Below, piece after piece: positions 56,872 through 64,000 of a stretch of DNA of 64,000 nt. Numbering within the stretch: the first letter of the stretch is position 1; each line of letters opens with the position of its first letter. The position numbers and the translations under genes were made by a program. The notes below the pieces were generated by a model that was not told where the DNA came from, searched no databases, and saw only the letters and a program-made list of their open reading frames with translations. The stretch covers positions 62,001 to 126,000 of the forward strand of contig NZ_JAPWIJ010000012.1 in assembly GCF_027270735.1 (NCBI RefSeq), in the 5' to 3' direction. Origin of the DNA: Rhodococcus ruber (lineage in GTDB: Bacteria > Actinomycetota > Actinomycetes > Mycobacteriales > Mycobacteriaceae).

Positions 56872-59800
56872 GTGACAGCGCACAGTGCCTGTATCGAACT
56901 GCTCGGTACACCGACAGTCCGCGGCACCAGCGTTGTCGACCCGCGAACCATCGGCGGGCCGCGCTGCGTCGAAGCCCTCGCCTACTTGACGGTCCATCGG
57001 CACCGCGATGTCACGGCAGACGAGCTCGCCTCGATCATCTGGCCTCGAGGTCGCCCGAAGTCCTGGAATGCGGCAGCCCGAAGTGTCCTGACGAAGGTGC
57101 GCGAGGCGCTGAACACTGCGGGCATTCCCGGTGACAGCCTGCGCTCACGCGGTGGCCTGCTGCAGCTTGCACTGCCCGATTGGGTGCAGGTGGATCTCGA
57201 AGTGATTCGCGAGTTCTGCCGACGCTCCGGCGGCGGTCTGCCTGCTCGTGTCAGGGCAGATCGAGCGCACGACGCCCACCGCGCGCTGTCCGACCCCCTC
57301 CTGCGGGGAGTCGTCGGAGCGTGGGCGGACGAACTTCAGGCCGAGCGCGTATCGCTTCTCGTGACGGCTCTCGACATCGACGCGCAAGCATCGGCCGAAG
57401 ACGGCTCATTCGAACGATCCATCTCCTGTGCCGAGGCGGTCATCTCCATCGACCCCTTGGTCGAACGCGCATACCGGCACGCCATGCGCGGCCACATCGC
57501 ACTGGGCGACCGCGCGCAGGCACTGGAGGTGGCGGCACGATGCCGTCGAGCACTCACCGAGCACCTCGGTGTCGATCCTTCGGCCGAGACCGCACAACTC
57601 TTCGCCGACGCGCTGCAGGACGACCGGGCGCAACACGAAACCTTCTCGGCCGCCGCTCCGCTGATTGTGGGCCGGGACACCGAACTCGATGCGATCGCGC
57701 GGACGTTGAACTCGACCGCACCCGGAAGCAGCCATTGCGTCGTCGTCACCGGTGACGCCGGGAGTGGAAAGACGACGCTGGTCCGTGAAGCGATGCGACG
57801 GGCACGCGCCAGCGGCGTCACGGTGATCTTCGGTCGATGCAGCGAGGATGCCGTTGTGCCGTTCGAGCCATTCGTCGACGCGATCGAAGGGCAACTCGAC
57901 GACGTCGACTCCGCGCAGCTGCGGGAGTGGGTCGACGCCCACGGCACCGACGTTCTCAGGCTGCTGCCGGGAAGCGCTCAGCGATTCGCTCACATCGATG
58001 TCGAGTTCGACGCGTCGAACAACGATCGTGTATCGACCATGAACGCCGTTCGTCGCTGGCTCACCGGTACTGTCACGAAGACGCCGACGATGTTGGTCGT
58101 CGACGACCTGCAGTGGGCGTCACCGGCGTCCCAGTCCCTGCTGCGCTACCTCTTCCAGGTGTGTACGACGGCCGCGATCTGTTTTGTCGCCGTAGCCCGC
58201 ACCGAATCGCTCGAGGATGTGGAACTGAGCGCCACACTGGACACGGCCACACGACTGGGACGGACCCTCCGACTGGAATTGCGCGAGTTCGAGTTGGGAC
58301 ACCTTCGCGAACTCGTCACCGCGCACGAGTCGAACCTCGATCCGGTGCAGTTGTTGAGCACGACGCGCGGACATCCCCTGTTCGTGACGTCCATTCTGGC
58401 TGCCGGCCGCGGCGAAGACCCAGCCGAGCGCTCCGAATATCCCTCCTCCATCGTGAGTTTCGTCCGTCGAGCCGAGCATCGTCTGGGCGCGGACGCCCGG
58501 CTGTTACTGCATGCGTGCGCAGTGACAGGAATGTCCGTACCGCACATCGTGCTGCGCGGCGCGACCGGCGAGCTCACCAACGATCGCTTCGACGACGCGC
58601 TCGACGAACTCGTCCGCGTCAGGTTGATCGCGCCTGCCGACGACGGAGATCTCTTCGAATTGCGACACCCCATCGTCCGCGACGTCGTGTACTCGGTCAT
58701 CGGTCCGGGCGCTCGCGCTGCCCTCCATTCCAAGGTCGGGCGTGCGTTGGAACGCACGAGTCGAGACAGGCAAGACGCTGCGCGGCTCGCGTTTCATTTC
58801 GGCCGGGGCCGCATCGACGACCGCGGTAGTGCGGGCTCGTACGCACACCGAGCTGCCGAGAACGCCTACGCGCTCGGTGCCTACGAAGATGCCGTCCAGC
58901 ACTACCGTCGAGCACTCGATTGGACGCCCGTCGACGAGGCTGCCACCCGGTGTTCCATGTCGATCGGGCTCGGGCTGTCCCTGCGGGCCATGCGGGACCC
59001 GAGCGCCCGCGATACCGCAATGGCCGCACTCACCATGGCGCGGCAACTCGGCGATCGAACGTTGCAGAACGACGCGATCGCAGCGAGCGAGCGACGTGGA
59101 ATGGAATTCGTGCAGCGGTACGCATCCGACGCCGAGCGAGTCGCGGTCATCGATTCCATGTGCGCCGAGTTGGAGGCCGAGGGTCGGACGGTGTCACGCG
59201 AGTACGCCGTCCTCGCCTCCCAGCGCGTCATCGAGCAGGCCTGGGGTACCGACTACCGCGAGCGAGCTCGCACGATCGTTCACGCTGCCGGCATCGCCCG
59301 AAGCTTGGGCGACACAAGGCTGTTGGCGTCGGTGAACGTCGCCGCGCTCATCGGATTGCGCGTTCCCCACAGCGCCGATGTGGTCGCCGCCGCACTTGTC
59401 GACCTCGATGAACTCGTCGACGCCGACCCGTCCGTCATGAACGACGCGACGGTGGCGGTGTGGCTCTCGCGGGCGCGACTCGAAGCCGGGGATCTCGGCG
59501 GTGCCATGGCATGTCTGGACGCCATCACCGACGCTCACGTCGACGGTGACCCCGAACTGCGATGGCTCATCGACTACGGACGACTGGGCGTGGCACTCGC
59601 GGCGGGCGATCTCATCGCCTGCGAGGCAGCGTTGGATGGAATACGAGCGGTACCTCCGTCGCCTACCGACACAGGCTATTACGGCCGGTTGCTGCCGGCG
59701 CTGACCGCACTGCGGACACTGCGCGGCGATATGGGCGAGGTCGCAAGTCAGGCCGAAGCAATGCGTGCGCGCACACACGACAACCCCGTACTGCGGCCCG

Positions 59801-60348
59801 CGCTCGCTGTCGCCCTGATCGACGTGGGCCGCACTGCCGAGGCGACCGAACTCATCGAGTGGTACACACCGCAGCGCCTGGACGCTATCCCCGTCGACCC
59901 GATGTGGTTGTCCACCATGACCTTGATCGCCCGGGCCGCATCCGAGCTGGTGCTGACGTGGCTGTGCGAGTACGTCTATCGACTTCTGCTCGACCACCAG
60001 AACTGTGTAGTGCTCACCTGGGCCAGCCTCTACGGCGTCGTGCACCACCATCTCGCCTCGCTGGCGTGGGCACTCGGAGACGACGCCACCGCGCACCGTC
60101 ACATCGGCGCGGCCCGGACGATTCATGCACAGCGGGGATTCGCCGCGTGGTCGGTCGAGACCGACGCACTCGCACTCCGAATCCAGGCCGCGACCGGATC
60201 CGTCGACGTCGCAGAGGTCGCCGCGGTCCGCGACCGCGCCGAGCGAATCGGCGCGACTGCGGTGCTGCGACGGTTGCGCGCTACGCAGCTCTCGCACAGT
60301 TCGTTGGGCGTGGCCACCGATGCGCCGTCAGATCGTGGAAGCCGGTAG
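56872..60348 (+). CDS. AfsR/SARP-type transcriptional regulator with AAA ATPase and TPR-like repeats
   Basis: 1158 residues from the GTG at 56872; an ATG at 56770 would overlap the divergent start and has no ribosome site, whereas TACATT (56860-56865) would give a message beginning at the GTG. Residues about 1-95 are an OmpR-type DNA-binding domain (IELLGTPTVRG, LTVHRHRDVTADELASIIWP), about 96-245 a bacterial transcriptional activation domain, then an ATPase with Walker A GDAGSGKTT (294-302) and Walker B TMLVVDDLQW (about 406), ending in long TPR-like helices. Such proteins activate secondary metabolism or respond to cell-surface signals; the target here is unknown. Confidence 0.88.
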   Translation: MTAHSACIELLGTPTVRGTSVVDPRTIGGPRCVEALAYLTVHRHRDVTADELASIIWPRGRPKSWNAAARSVLTKVREALNTAGIPGDSLRSRGGLLQLALPDWVQVDLEVIREFCRRSGGGLPARVRADRAHDAHRALSDPLLRGVVGAWADELQAERVSLLVTALDIDAQASAEDGSFERSISCAEAVISIDPLVERAYRHAMRGHIALGDRAQALEVAARCRRALTEHLGVDPSAETAQLFADALQDDRAQHETFSAAAPLIVGRDTELDAIARTLNSTAPGSSHCVVVTGDAGSGKTTLVREAMRRARASGVTVIFGRCSEDAVVPFEPFVDAIEGQLDDVDSAQLREWVDAHGTDVLRLLPGSAQRFAHIDVEFDASNNDRVSTMNAVRRWLTGTVTKTPTMLVVDDLQWASPASQSLLRYLFQVCTTAAICFVAVARTESLEDVELSATLDTATRLGRTLRLELREFELGHLRELVTAHESNLDPVQLLSTTRGHPLFVTSILAAGRGEDPAERSEYPSSIVSFVRRAEHRLGADARLLLHACAVTGMSVPHIVLRGATGELTNDRFDDALDELVRVRLIAPADDGDLFELRHPIVRDVVYSVIGPGARAALHSKVGRALERTSRDRQDAARLAFHFGRGRIDDRGSAGSYAHRAAENAYALGAYEDAVQHYRRALDWTPVDEAATRCSMSIGLGLSLRAMRDPSARDTAMAALTMARQLGDRTLQNDAIAASERRGMEFVQRYASDAERVAVIDSMCAELEAEGRTVSREYAVLASQRVIEQAWGTDYRERARTIVHAAGIARSLGDTRLLASVNVAALIGLRVPHSADVVAAALVDLDELVDADPSVMNDATVAVWLSRARLEAGDLGGAMACLDAITDAHVDGDPELRWLIDYGRLGVALAAGDLIACEAALDGIRAVPPSPTDTGYYGRLLPALTALRTLRGDMGEVASQAEAMRARTHDNPVLRPALAVALIDVGRTAEATELIEWYTPQRLDAIPVDPMWLSTMTLIARAASELVLTWLCEYVYRLLLDHQNCVVLTWASLYGVVHHHLASLAWALGDDATAHRHIGAARTIHAQRGFAAWSVETDALALRIQAATGSVDVAEVAAVRDRAERIGATAVLRRLRATQLSHSSLGVATDAPSDRGSR

Positions 60349-60368
60349 GCGTCGACTACCGGCTTCCG
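60338..60368. terminator. Terminator hairpin overlapping the AfsR-like stop codon
   Basis: GGAAGCCGGTAG (60338-60349) pairs perfectly with CTACCGGCTTCC (60357-60368) around GCGTCGA. The TAG stop codon at 60346-60348 is inside the left arm. Confidence 0.75.
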
Positions 60369-60432
60369 TCCGCGTGGAGGTATCGGCGTCCGAAAGCAGC
60401 CGACAGGTCCCGCCCCAGAAACGTCAACAGGT

Positions 60433-60816
60433 TTACCATCTGTCGTAGATGGACTTTCCGTCATCGCCCCGGTTGTTGTCGGCATGGTGCGACGGTCGTT
60501 CCGTCGCTACACGATCCACGATTCGGGCCACCCGATAGTCTTCGGTGAGCTCCCGGCGAATTTCCGCCGCCGTCGCCTCCGCGTCGGCCAATGCTTCGCT
60601 GTGGGTGCGGGCGATCGTGGCGGCGGCAGCGTTCGGACTCGTCTGCGAGAACCATTGTGAAACAACCATCTCGGTGATTCGACCGTCGATGGAGACTTCG
60701 ATCGTCACGTCGCCGTCACTCGAAGTGGCCCTGCCTCGTAGCTTCGACAGGGATCGATGAACGCGAGCGGCCTTGACTGTGAGTTCTTCGATGTCCGCGT
60801 CGGGCCGGCTGCTCAT
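60433..60816 (-). CDS. YbaB/EbfC-like nucleoid-type protein
   Basis: 127 residues from the ATG at 60816. DGDVTIEVSIDGRITEMVVSQWF is the beta-hairpin core of YbaB-like dimers, preceded by a long helix (DIEELTVKAARVHRSLSKLRG) and followed by an EALADAEATAAEIRRELTEDY helix. Members of this subgroup accompany WXG100/ESX-associated genes in mycolata. Last gene of the operon, ATGA overlap with the lipoprotein gene. Confidence 0.7.
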   Translation of the reverse strand: MSSRPDADIEELTVKAARVHRSLSKLRGRATSSDGDVTIEVSIDGRITEMVVSQWFSQTSPNAAAATIARTHSEALADAEATAAEIRRELTEDYRVARIVDRVATERPSHHADNNRGDDGKSIYDRW

Positions 60817-61376
60817 CGTTGCTCGATCACCAGCGGAGCAACAGCGCGCGGAGGGGTCTGCCCTGCCTCGATCTCGAAACACGGCGAGGACCCTCCCACG
60901 CTCAGAAATTCGGGCGTGCCGAGTTCGGCAAAAAGCCGATACCCATCCGGTGTCGTTGCCGACGCCCGCTTTCCACCGTCCTTGCTCTCGTCCTCGACTG
61001 TCCAGCCCCATTCGCCCCAGCTGGCCAACAGTGAATCGAGATTGCCTCGATGCGTTCCGTCGCCGACCACCCAGTAGCCGGCATCGAATCGATGCGGGCC
61101 GTAGTCGATGGTGTTGTCGTCGTAGCAGGGTGCGAATCCACCCCTGGGAAGATCCGACTGCGGATACGTCGGATTCTCGACATCGAACCGCGTGCCTGCA
61201 GGCAGCGCCGAGAGCGAGCGACCCAGCACCTCGACGGTTCGAGCCTGGGCTTGCTCCTGTGTCAATGTGTTGTCCACATCTACTCCGTTCTGCGAGCACC
61301 CGACTGAGAGAAGAGCACACGTCAGTGCGATCGCGAGAAATGTTCTGGGCGTACCCCGGACGGTCCGATCAGTCAT
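60813..61376 (-). CDS. Lipoprotein of unknown function, linked to WXG-type genes
   Basis: 187 residues. Signal peptide RTFLAIALTCALLSVGC has a lipobox (LSVGC), so the protein is membrane-anchored. The mature part (DNTLTQEQAQARTVEVLGRSLSALPAGTRFDVE, GYWVVGDGTHRGNLDSLLASWGEWGWTVEDES, DGYRLFAELGTPEFLSVGGSSPCFE) is an alpha/beta domain often found beside ESX-type cargo in mycobacteria and rhodococci. Overlaps both neighbours by 4 bases. Confidence 0.78.
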   Translation of the reverse strand: MTDRTVRGTPRTFLAIALTCALLSVGCSQNGVDVDNTLTQEQAQARTVEVLGRSLSALPAGTRFDVENPTYPQSDLPRGGFAPCYDDNTIDYGPHRFDAGYWVVGDGTHRGNLDSLLASWGEWGWTVEDESKDGGKRASATTPDGYRLFAELGTPEFLSVGGSSPCFEIEAGQTPPRAVAPLVIEQR

Positions 61377-63097
61377 TCGACTTTTCCTGTGTTCGTCATG
61401 ATCTCGGCCATCGATCGCAGCGACGGTGTGCCTGGCTCGAAGTAGCTACTGTGCGAGTCGGGGTCGAACCCGACATCACCGAGCACTGGTATGTCGATCG
61501 AGTCGTTGCCCGGTGCGCTCTCGAATACGGTCGCTCCGAATACATCGGACGTCGGATCCGCGCCGTGCGCTACTTCCGGCACCAGCACCCCGATCCACGT
61601 CACCGGGTCTGCCGGGGCAGCGGTAGCGAACACGTGATCGACCATCCGATCCGGTGCGACGCCGTCGAGCGCAAGATCACCGACCCGGGCCACCCCCACC
61701 CCGGGGCTACCCGCGAACACGACACTGTCGACATCGAGCGAGCCTCCATCGCTCATCGCATGCCCGACGACTGTGCTGCCGTAGCTGTGACCGATGACGG
61801 TGTTGTGCGAGGGTGGGCCGTCGTGCGCGGCACGCAGACCGTCCTGGAAACTGTCCAACCGGGGAGATCCGGCGTCGGCGAAGGTTGTCCGCGCGGCGTC
61901 GGACAGCCCAGGCGGTGCGTCGTACCCCATCCACATGACCACCGAGTTCTCGCTTCCCGGCGACACTTTGTTGGCTTCGAGCAGAATTCGTTCGGCCCGC
62001 GCCAAGTCCCCGCCCATCTTCGACAACTCGGTGCCCGTCCCCGGAACGTAGGTCGCAACATTGTGCGCGGTGTCCGGATTGTTCAGCGCGATCGCACCTC
62101 GGCCGTGGTCGTCGATATTCATCAAGAACTTGGGAACACCGTCCTCGGCATCGAGCTGGTTGCGTACTTCGTGAAGACCCGCCACCGCACTGGACGCCTT
62201 CTCGCGATCGGCAGTCCAACTCTCCCAAGCCTTGCGACGAGCCTGCTGTTCCTCGTCCAGTACGCCACTGGACGGCGGCACGTTCTCCCCTACGGCCCAA
62301 TCAGGATGGCGAGCCTCGACAGCAGCGAGATCGATCTCCGCTTCTGCCGTGATCGGTACCAACAAATCCTCGTTCAAACGTGCCTTGTCCACCGCCGGCA
62401 ACCCGTCCCGGCTTCCGATAGTCGGGTCCCAGGCCGCCAGACCGTCTTTCTCGGCCGGCGTCAAGCCGTCCCAGAACGCAGCGAGATCTCGAGGATCGTC
62501 GGGCAGAAAAGCGTTGCCGTCGAGTATGTCTCGAACGACTTCGCTGTAGTGGTCCGGCGCACCGGGAGACTCGGTGAGGTCTGCGAGGGCATCGATCGCG
62601 CGCTGCAGCGAGTCGGCGCACATTCGGTCGACGGCGGCTGCGCTGTTCAACAGACCTCGGACTGTGGCCTCGCGACTGCGCGCTTGCTCATCGAAACTGC
62701 TCTGCAACAACAGGTCTGCGACAATGTCACCGGTCGAGCAGATGGGTGCGGTTACCGAACCTGCATCGTCGACCGTGAATCCGCCGGCAACGGCAGCATC
62801 GACTGCGGCTAGGGTCGATATCCGCACCTCGGTCAGTTGCCCTGCCGCTGTGCCGAATTCGACCGCTTCGTCGTCTACGGCGGTGACCACATGGGTCGCG
62901 GACAGTCGATCGGCCAACGACCTGGCAGATGCCGCTGTTGCCGCGTCCCCTTTCCACTGGCTCAGGCCATCCCTCGTGGCGCGGCCGACATCGCTGACCA
63001 AGTCGTCGAATTCCGCGTTCACCGCAGCAAGATCGGAAGCAACATCGACGAGGGCAGTCGGATTCCATCCGCGAACCTGCGAGACCGTTGCGCTCAT
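61373..63097 (-). CDS. WXG-like N-terminal domain fused to a DUF1023 alpha/beta hydrolase
   Basis: 574 residues. The first 200 are helical (ALVDVASDLAAVNAEFDDLVSDVGRATRDGLSQWKGDAATAASARSLADRL; the WKGDAA turn is WXG-like). Residues about 240-574 are an esterase: PTIGSRDGLPAVDKARLN, VATYVPGTGTELSKM, HNTVIGHSYGSTVVGHAM with the nucleophile Ser (GHSYG), VVFAGSPGVGVARVGDL and SYFEPGTPSLRSMAEI. This matches the DUF1023/TAP-like esterase family secreted or surface-displayed by type VII systems. ATGA overlap with the small WXG-type gene. Confidence 0.85.
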   Translation of the reverse strand: MSATVSQVRGWNPTALVDVASDLAAVNAEFDDLVSDVGRATRDGLSQWKGDAATAASARSLADRLSATHVVTAVDDEAVEFGTAAGQLTEVRISTLAAVDAAVAGGFTVDDAGSVTAPICSTGDIVADLLLQSSFDEQARSREATVRGLLNSAAAVDRMCADSLQRAIDALADLTESPGAPDHYSEVVRDILDGNAFLPDDPRDLAAFWDGLTPAEKDGLAAWDPTIGSRDGLPAVDKARLNEDLLVPITAEAEIDLAAVEARHPDWAVGENVPPSSGVLDEEQQARRKAWESWTADREKASSAVAGLHEVRNQLDAEDGVPKFLMNIDDHGRGAIALNNPDTAHNVATYVPGTGTELSKMGGDLARAERILLEANKVSPGSENSVVMWMGYDAPPGLSDAARTTFADAGSPRLDSFQDGLRAAHDGPPSHNTVIGHSYGSTVVGHAMSDGGSLDVDSVVFAGSPGVGVARVGDLALDGVAPDRMVDHVFATAAPADPVTWIGVLVPEVAHGADPTSDVFGATVFESAPGNDSIDIPVLGDVGFDPDSHSSYFEPGTPSLRSMAEIMTNTGKVE

Positions 63098-63393
63098 CGA
63101 CGATCCGTGTTCACACGCCTGAGCTGATCGCTGAAAGCCCGGTCGGTGTCCTCGTAGCTGTCCGCCGAGGCCAACGATGCGGATGACATCTCTCGAATAC
63201 GATCCGCCACTCCGCGATAGGAGGCGAGGGTCGGAATCGCAGCGGACCTGGCAACATCGCCGAACGCCGAGTTGGGCATCGCATCGGCAGCGGCCGCAAT
63301 GGGAGCTACCGGATCCAACGACCCCACCGAATCGGCGGTAGCTCCGAGCGCACTCCCCAACGCCCGCAACGCGTCGAGATCGACTTTCAACAT
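63094..63393 (-). CDS. Small helical WXG100/ESX target-like protein
   Basis: 99 residues forming two long helices (DLDALRALGSALGATADSVGSL and YRGVADRIREMSSASLASADSYEDTDRAFSDQLRRV) joined near ANSAFGDVAR, like an ESX-secreted helical hairpin; the WXG motif is replaced by SAF. The terminal YEDTDRAF fits the Y-x3-D/E export motif of type VII substrates. Likely partner of the fused hydrolase. Confidence 0.72.
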   Translation of the reverse strand: MLKVDLDALRALGSALGATADSVGSLDPVAPIAAAADAMPNSAFGDVARSAAIPTLASYRGVADRIREMSSASLASADSYEDTDRAFSDQLRRVNTDRR

Positions 63394-63526
63394 CGGTATC
63401 CCCCCGGTCAGTCGCGTCGCGCCCTCCCCAGCGCCGGGTCAGCGTAGCAGTACGAACGCTCGCGTCAGGGCCGGCGATACCGAACTGTCCAGCTCATGAT
63501 GGTGACTACGTGTTCGACCCCAACAG

Positions 63527-64000
63527 TCATTCCTCCCGCCGCACGACGAACGCCGAGTTGACGCGGCGAGGGGCATTGGGGTCCGGCGGCGGTCGCTTCT
63601 GGAGCTCGAAAGCCGCCGCGAACCATCCTGCCGGTGGGATCTCGAGTTCGGGCGTCACCCTGTTGTCGATATCGATGTGCGCGCCGGTCGACGGGTCGAC
63701 TTCGTCCCACAACGTCGTCACTTCGCTTGCTGCCGAGCTGAACTGACTCGCATCGAGAACGTGCCGTGTTTCGGCGACGCCGAAGTGCGGCCACGCGAAG
63801 TACACCTGCAACGGGCCCGCGGGCGGCACAGGCGTCAGGATGAGGCCGACGCGACTGTGGAGGCCGCCACCACCCCCGCCGTTCGCACTAAGACCAGTTC
63901 GCTTGCCCGGCAGGTTCGTCGAGATGGTTCCACCCACGTCCTCGAAGCCCAGCAACATCGGCGGCGTGCAACCCGACTCGGGTTTGCCGAACCCGTACAT
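63527..64000 (-). CDS. Hypothetical protein, 5' end at or beyond window edge
   Basis: At least 157 residues; the frame opens at the window edge with ATG, so the true start may lie outside. The sequence contains a Gly-rich stretch (SANGGGGGGLHSRVGLI), LQVYFAWPHFGVAETRHVLDASQF and a basic end (RRVNSAFVVRREE). No family is recognised. It lies 133 bases upstream of the WXG-type gene on the same strand and may belong to the same secretion-related locus. Confidence 0.5.
   Translation of the reverse strand: MYGFGKPESGCTPPMLLGFEDVGGTISTNLPGKRTGLSANGGGGGGLHSRVGLILTPVPPAGPLQVYFAWPHFGVAETRHVLDASQFSSAASEVTTLWDEVDPSTGAHIDIDNRVTPELEIPPAGWFAAAFELQKRPPPDPNAPRRVNSAFVVRREE

Noticed and set aside
1..64000. CRISPR arrays, tRNA or rRNA genes, intact transposases, riboswitches
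   Set aside because: No regularly spaced repeats, clover-leaf sequences, transposase motifs or known riboswitch cores were seen in the intergenic stretches.

Overview
The window reads as chromosomal DNA of a high-GC mycolic-acid actinobacterium, most likely Rhodococcus/Rhodococcoides (Nocardiaceae). The reasons are the G+C-rich coding, frequent GTG starts and 4-bp ATGA/GTGA gene overlaps, several apparently leaderless genes, an ESX/WXG-type protein next to a DUF1023-like esterase, and a maleate isomerase with the active-site numbering I recall for the Nocardia farcinica enzyme. No tRNA, rRNA, CRISPR, prophage or intact insertion sequence was seen. This is accessory catabolic chromosome: about 64 genes in short operons, most next to a dedicated regulator and a visible palindromic operator.

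Layout. 0-4 kb: end of a GNAT gene, an orphan frameshifted tctC-type binding protein, two membrane proteins, and a RidA/MarR divergent pair with a double operator. 4-20 kb: regulator/oxidoreductase pairs (HxlR-NmrA, XRE-SDR, LysR-SDR-SDR, MerR-SDR), a molybdopterin oxidoreductase with its own flavin reductase, TetR-hydrolase, an FMN hydroxyacid oxidase, and a complete NitT/TauT-type ABC importer diverging from an alpha/beta hydrolase. 20-33 kb: a large divergent catabolic cluster. The minus strand carries an ATP-dependent hydantoinase/carboxylase pair, a DHB/salicylate-type aryl ligase, an aryl-CoA hydroxylase-like flavoprotein and TetR. The plus strand carries maleate isomerase, a VOC metalloenzyme, an 81-aa unknown, an alpha/beta hydrolase and an aromatic-acid MFS porter. 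It looks like a self-contained route from an aryl or heteroaryl acid to fumarate, and is the best candidate here for an undescribed pathway.

33-43 kb: a truncated enoyl-CoA hydratase remnant; a PucR regulator diverging from an MHS transporter - class II aldolase - D-2-hydroxyacid dehydrogenase - amidohydrolase operon; then a davBA-like amino-acid monooxygenase/amidase pair under a LacI regulator with an 18-bp perfect operator.

43-51 kb: a tricarboxylate regulon. A GntR regulator sits between a tctC-uspA-tctB-tctA-FAH operon and a divergent aconitase paralogue, and the same 16-bp operator precedes both transcription units. 51-64 kb: a degraded GGDEF-like region with a split dispersed repeat, a second hydrolase, an SDR/TetR/lipase group with two operators, a secreted protein, a 1158-aa AfsR-like regulator, and a WXG-like protein - esterase - lipoprotein - YbaB-like operon running off the right edge.
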